A stretch of DNA of 5,883 nt from assembly GCA_023146675.1 (NCBI GenBank), contig JAGLBQ010000321.1, positions 1 to 5,883 on the forward strand, written 5' to 3'. Below the pieces are notes generated by a model. That model was not told the DNA's origin. It did not search any database and saw only the letters and a list, made by a program, of their open reading frames with translations. A program made the position numbers and the translations under genes. Below, in pieces: positions 5,617-5,883 of the stretch. The stretch comes from Cocleimonas sp. (lineage in GTDB: Bacteria; Pseudomonadota; Gammaproteobacteria; Thiotrichales; Thiotrichaceae). How positions within the stretch are numbered: position 1 is the stretch's first letter; the number at the start of each line of letters is the position of its first letter.

Positions 5617-5883
5617 CTAACGCTCTATTTTAGCCCAGTAATGCTCTCGATTACGCCCTAAACTACGCAACTGTATGACTTTCACCTGAGCTTTCTTTTT
5701 AATGGCTTTTATCGCCTTGCTCATGACGCCTTTTTTGGGTAGTGCTACGCGCATATTTACCATTGTCGCTTTAACTGTATAGTGCTTACCAATTTCAGGT
5801 AATTTTTCTACTTCTAGAGTCTGACTTTCCCATTTGCTTTTAGCAAAACGCCCAAGATAAATCCATCCAGTTAGTATTTTTTT
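5617..5883 (-). CDS. C-terminal fragment of a probable SH3-like-domain protein (5' part beyond window edge)
   Basis: On the minus strand a frame is open from the right edge to a TAG at 5617-5619, giving 88 residues with no start inside. The visible protein begins with a GWIYLGRF motif near the edge and has a Trp a few residues on (KW). It continues with LPEIGKHYTVKATMVNMRVALP, a Lys-rich segment SKAIKAIKKKAQVKVIQLRSLG, and ends HYWAKIER. A GWxYLGxF start, a VNxR-like segment, a beta-strand of the VKVIQLRSLG type and a terminal YWAKI are what I would expect of a bacterial SH3-like domain at the end of an exported or envelope protein. Codon use is ordinary and similar to its neighbours. The gene converges on the peroxidase gene and shares its terminator. 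The open frame and protein-like composition make a gene likely; the family is a tentative guess and no function is claimed. Confidence 0.6.
   Translation of the reverse strand, partial: KKILTGWIYLGRFAKSKWESQTLEVEKLPEIGKHYTVKATMVNMRVALPKKGVMSKAIKAIKKKAQVKVIQLRSLGRNREHYWAKIER

Noticed and set aside
1..5883. Insertion sequence, CRISPR array, tRNA or rRNA
   Set aside because: I saw no transposase motifs, regularly spaced repeats, or tRNA/rRNA signatures on either strand.

Overview
The window looks like an AT-rich chromosomal fragment from a Gram-negative, sulfide-oxidising bacterium. The evidence is a TamB-type outer-membrane biogenesis protein, a flavocytochrome c sulfide dehydrogenase pair, and an exported lipoprotein with c-type hemes. 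A low-GC sulfur-oxidising gammaproteobacterium (Beggiatoa/Thiotrichales-like) is my best guess. That placement is inference from gene content and base composition; no rRNA or other marker is present.

Layout: positions 2-1315 (+) hold the C-terminal 437 residues of TamB, cut by the left edge. Positions 1316-1664 are non-coding and carry a strong operator-like palindrome array (1565-1590) about 75 bp upstream of the next gene. Positions 1665-3350 (+) are a two-gene operon, fccA (monoheme cytochrome c) and fccB (FAD subunit), separated by 3 bp. Positions 3351-3684 are non-coding, with a plausible promoter near the right end. Positions 3685-5454 (+) encode a 589-residue lipoprotein that fuses a lysine/arginine-rich repeat domain to a diheme cytochrome c peroxidase/MauG-type domain. 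A 12-bp perfect hairpin (5472-5502) follows. At 5617-5883 on the minus strand is the C-terminal end of a convergent gene, probably an SH3-like-domain protein cut by the right edge.

How they fit: FccAB oxidises sulfide in the periplasm and passes electrons through its heme to soluble cytochrome c. The outer-membrane-anchored diheme protein could draw reducing equivalents from the same cytochrome pool to remove peroxide or oxidise another substrate. This link is inferred from adjacency only, because the two units appear to be transcribed separately.

The most notable points are two departures at known functional positions. FccB has Pro where characterised homologues have the cysteine that binds FAD covalently. 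The peroxidase domain has Leu where the bridging Trp between the two hemes is expected. The repeat-domain/peroxidase fusion and the palindrome array upstream of fccA are also worth checking.
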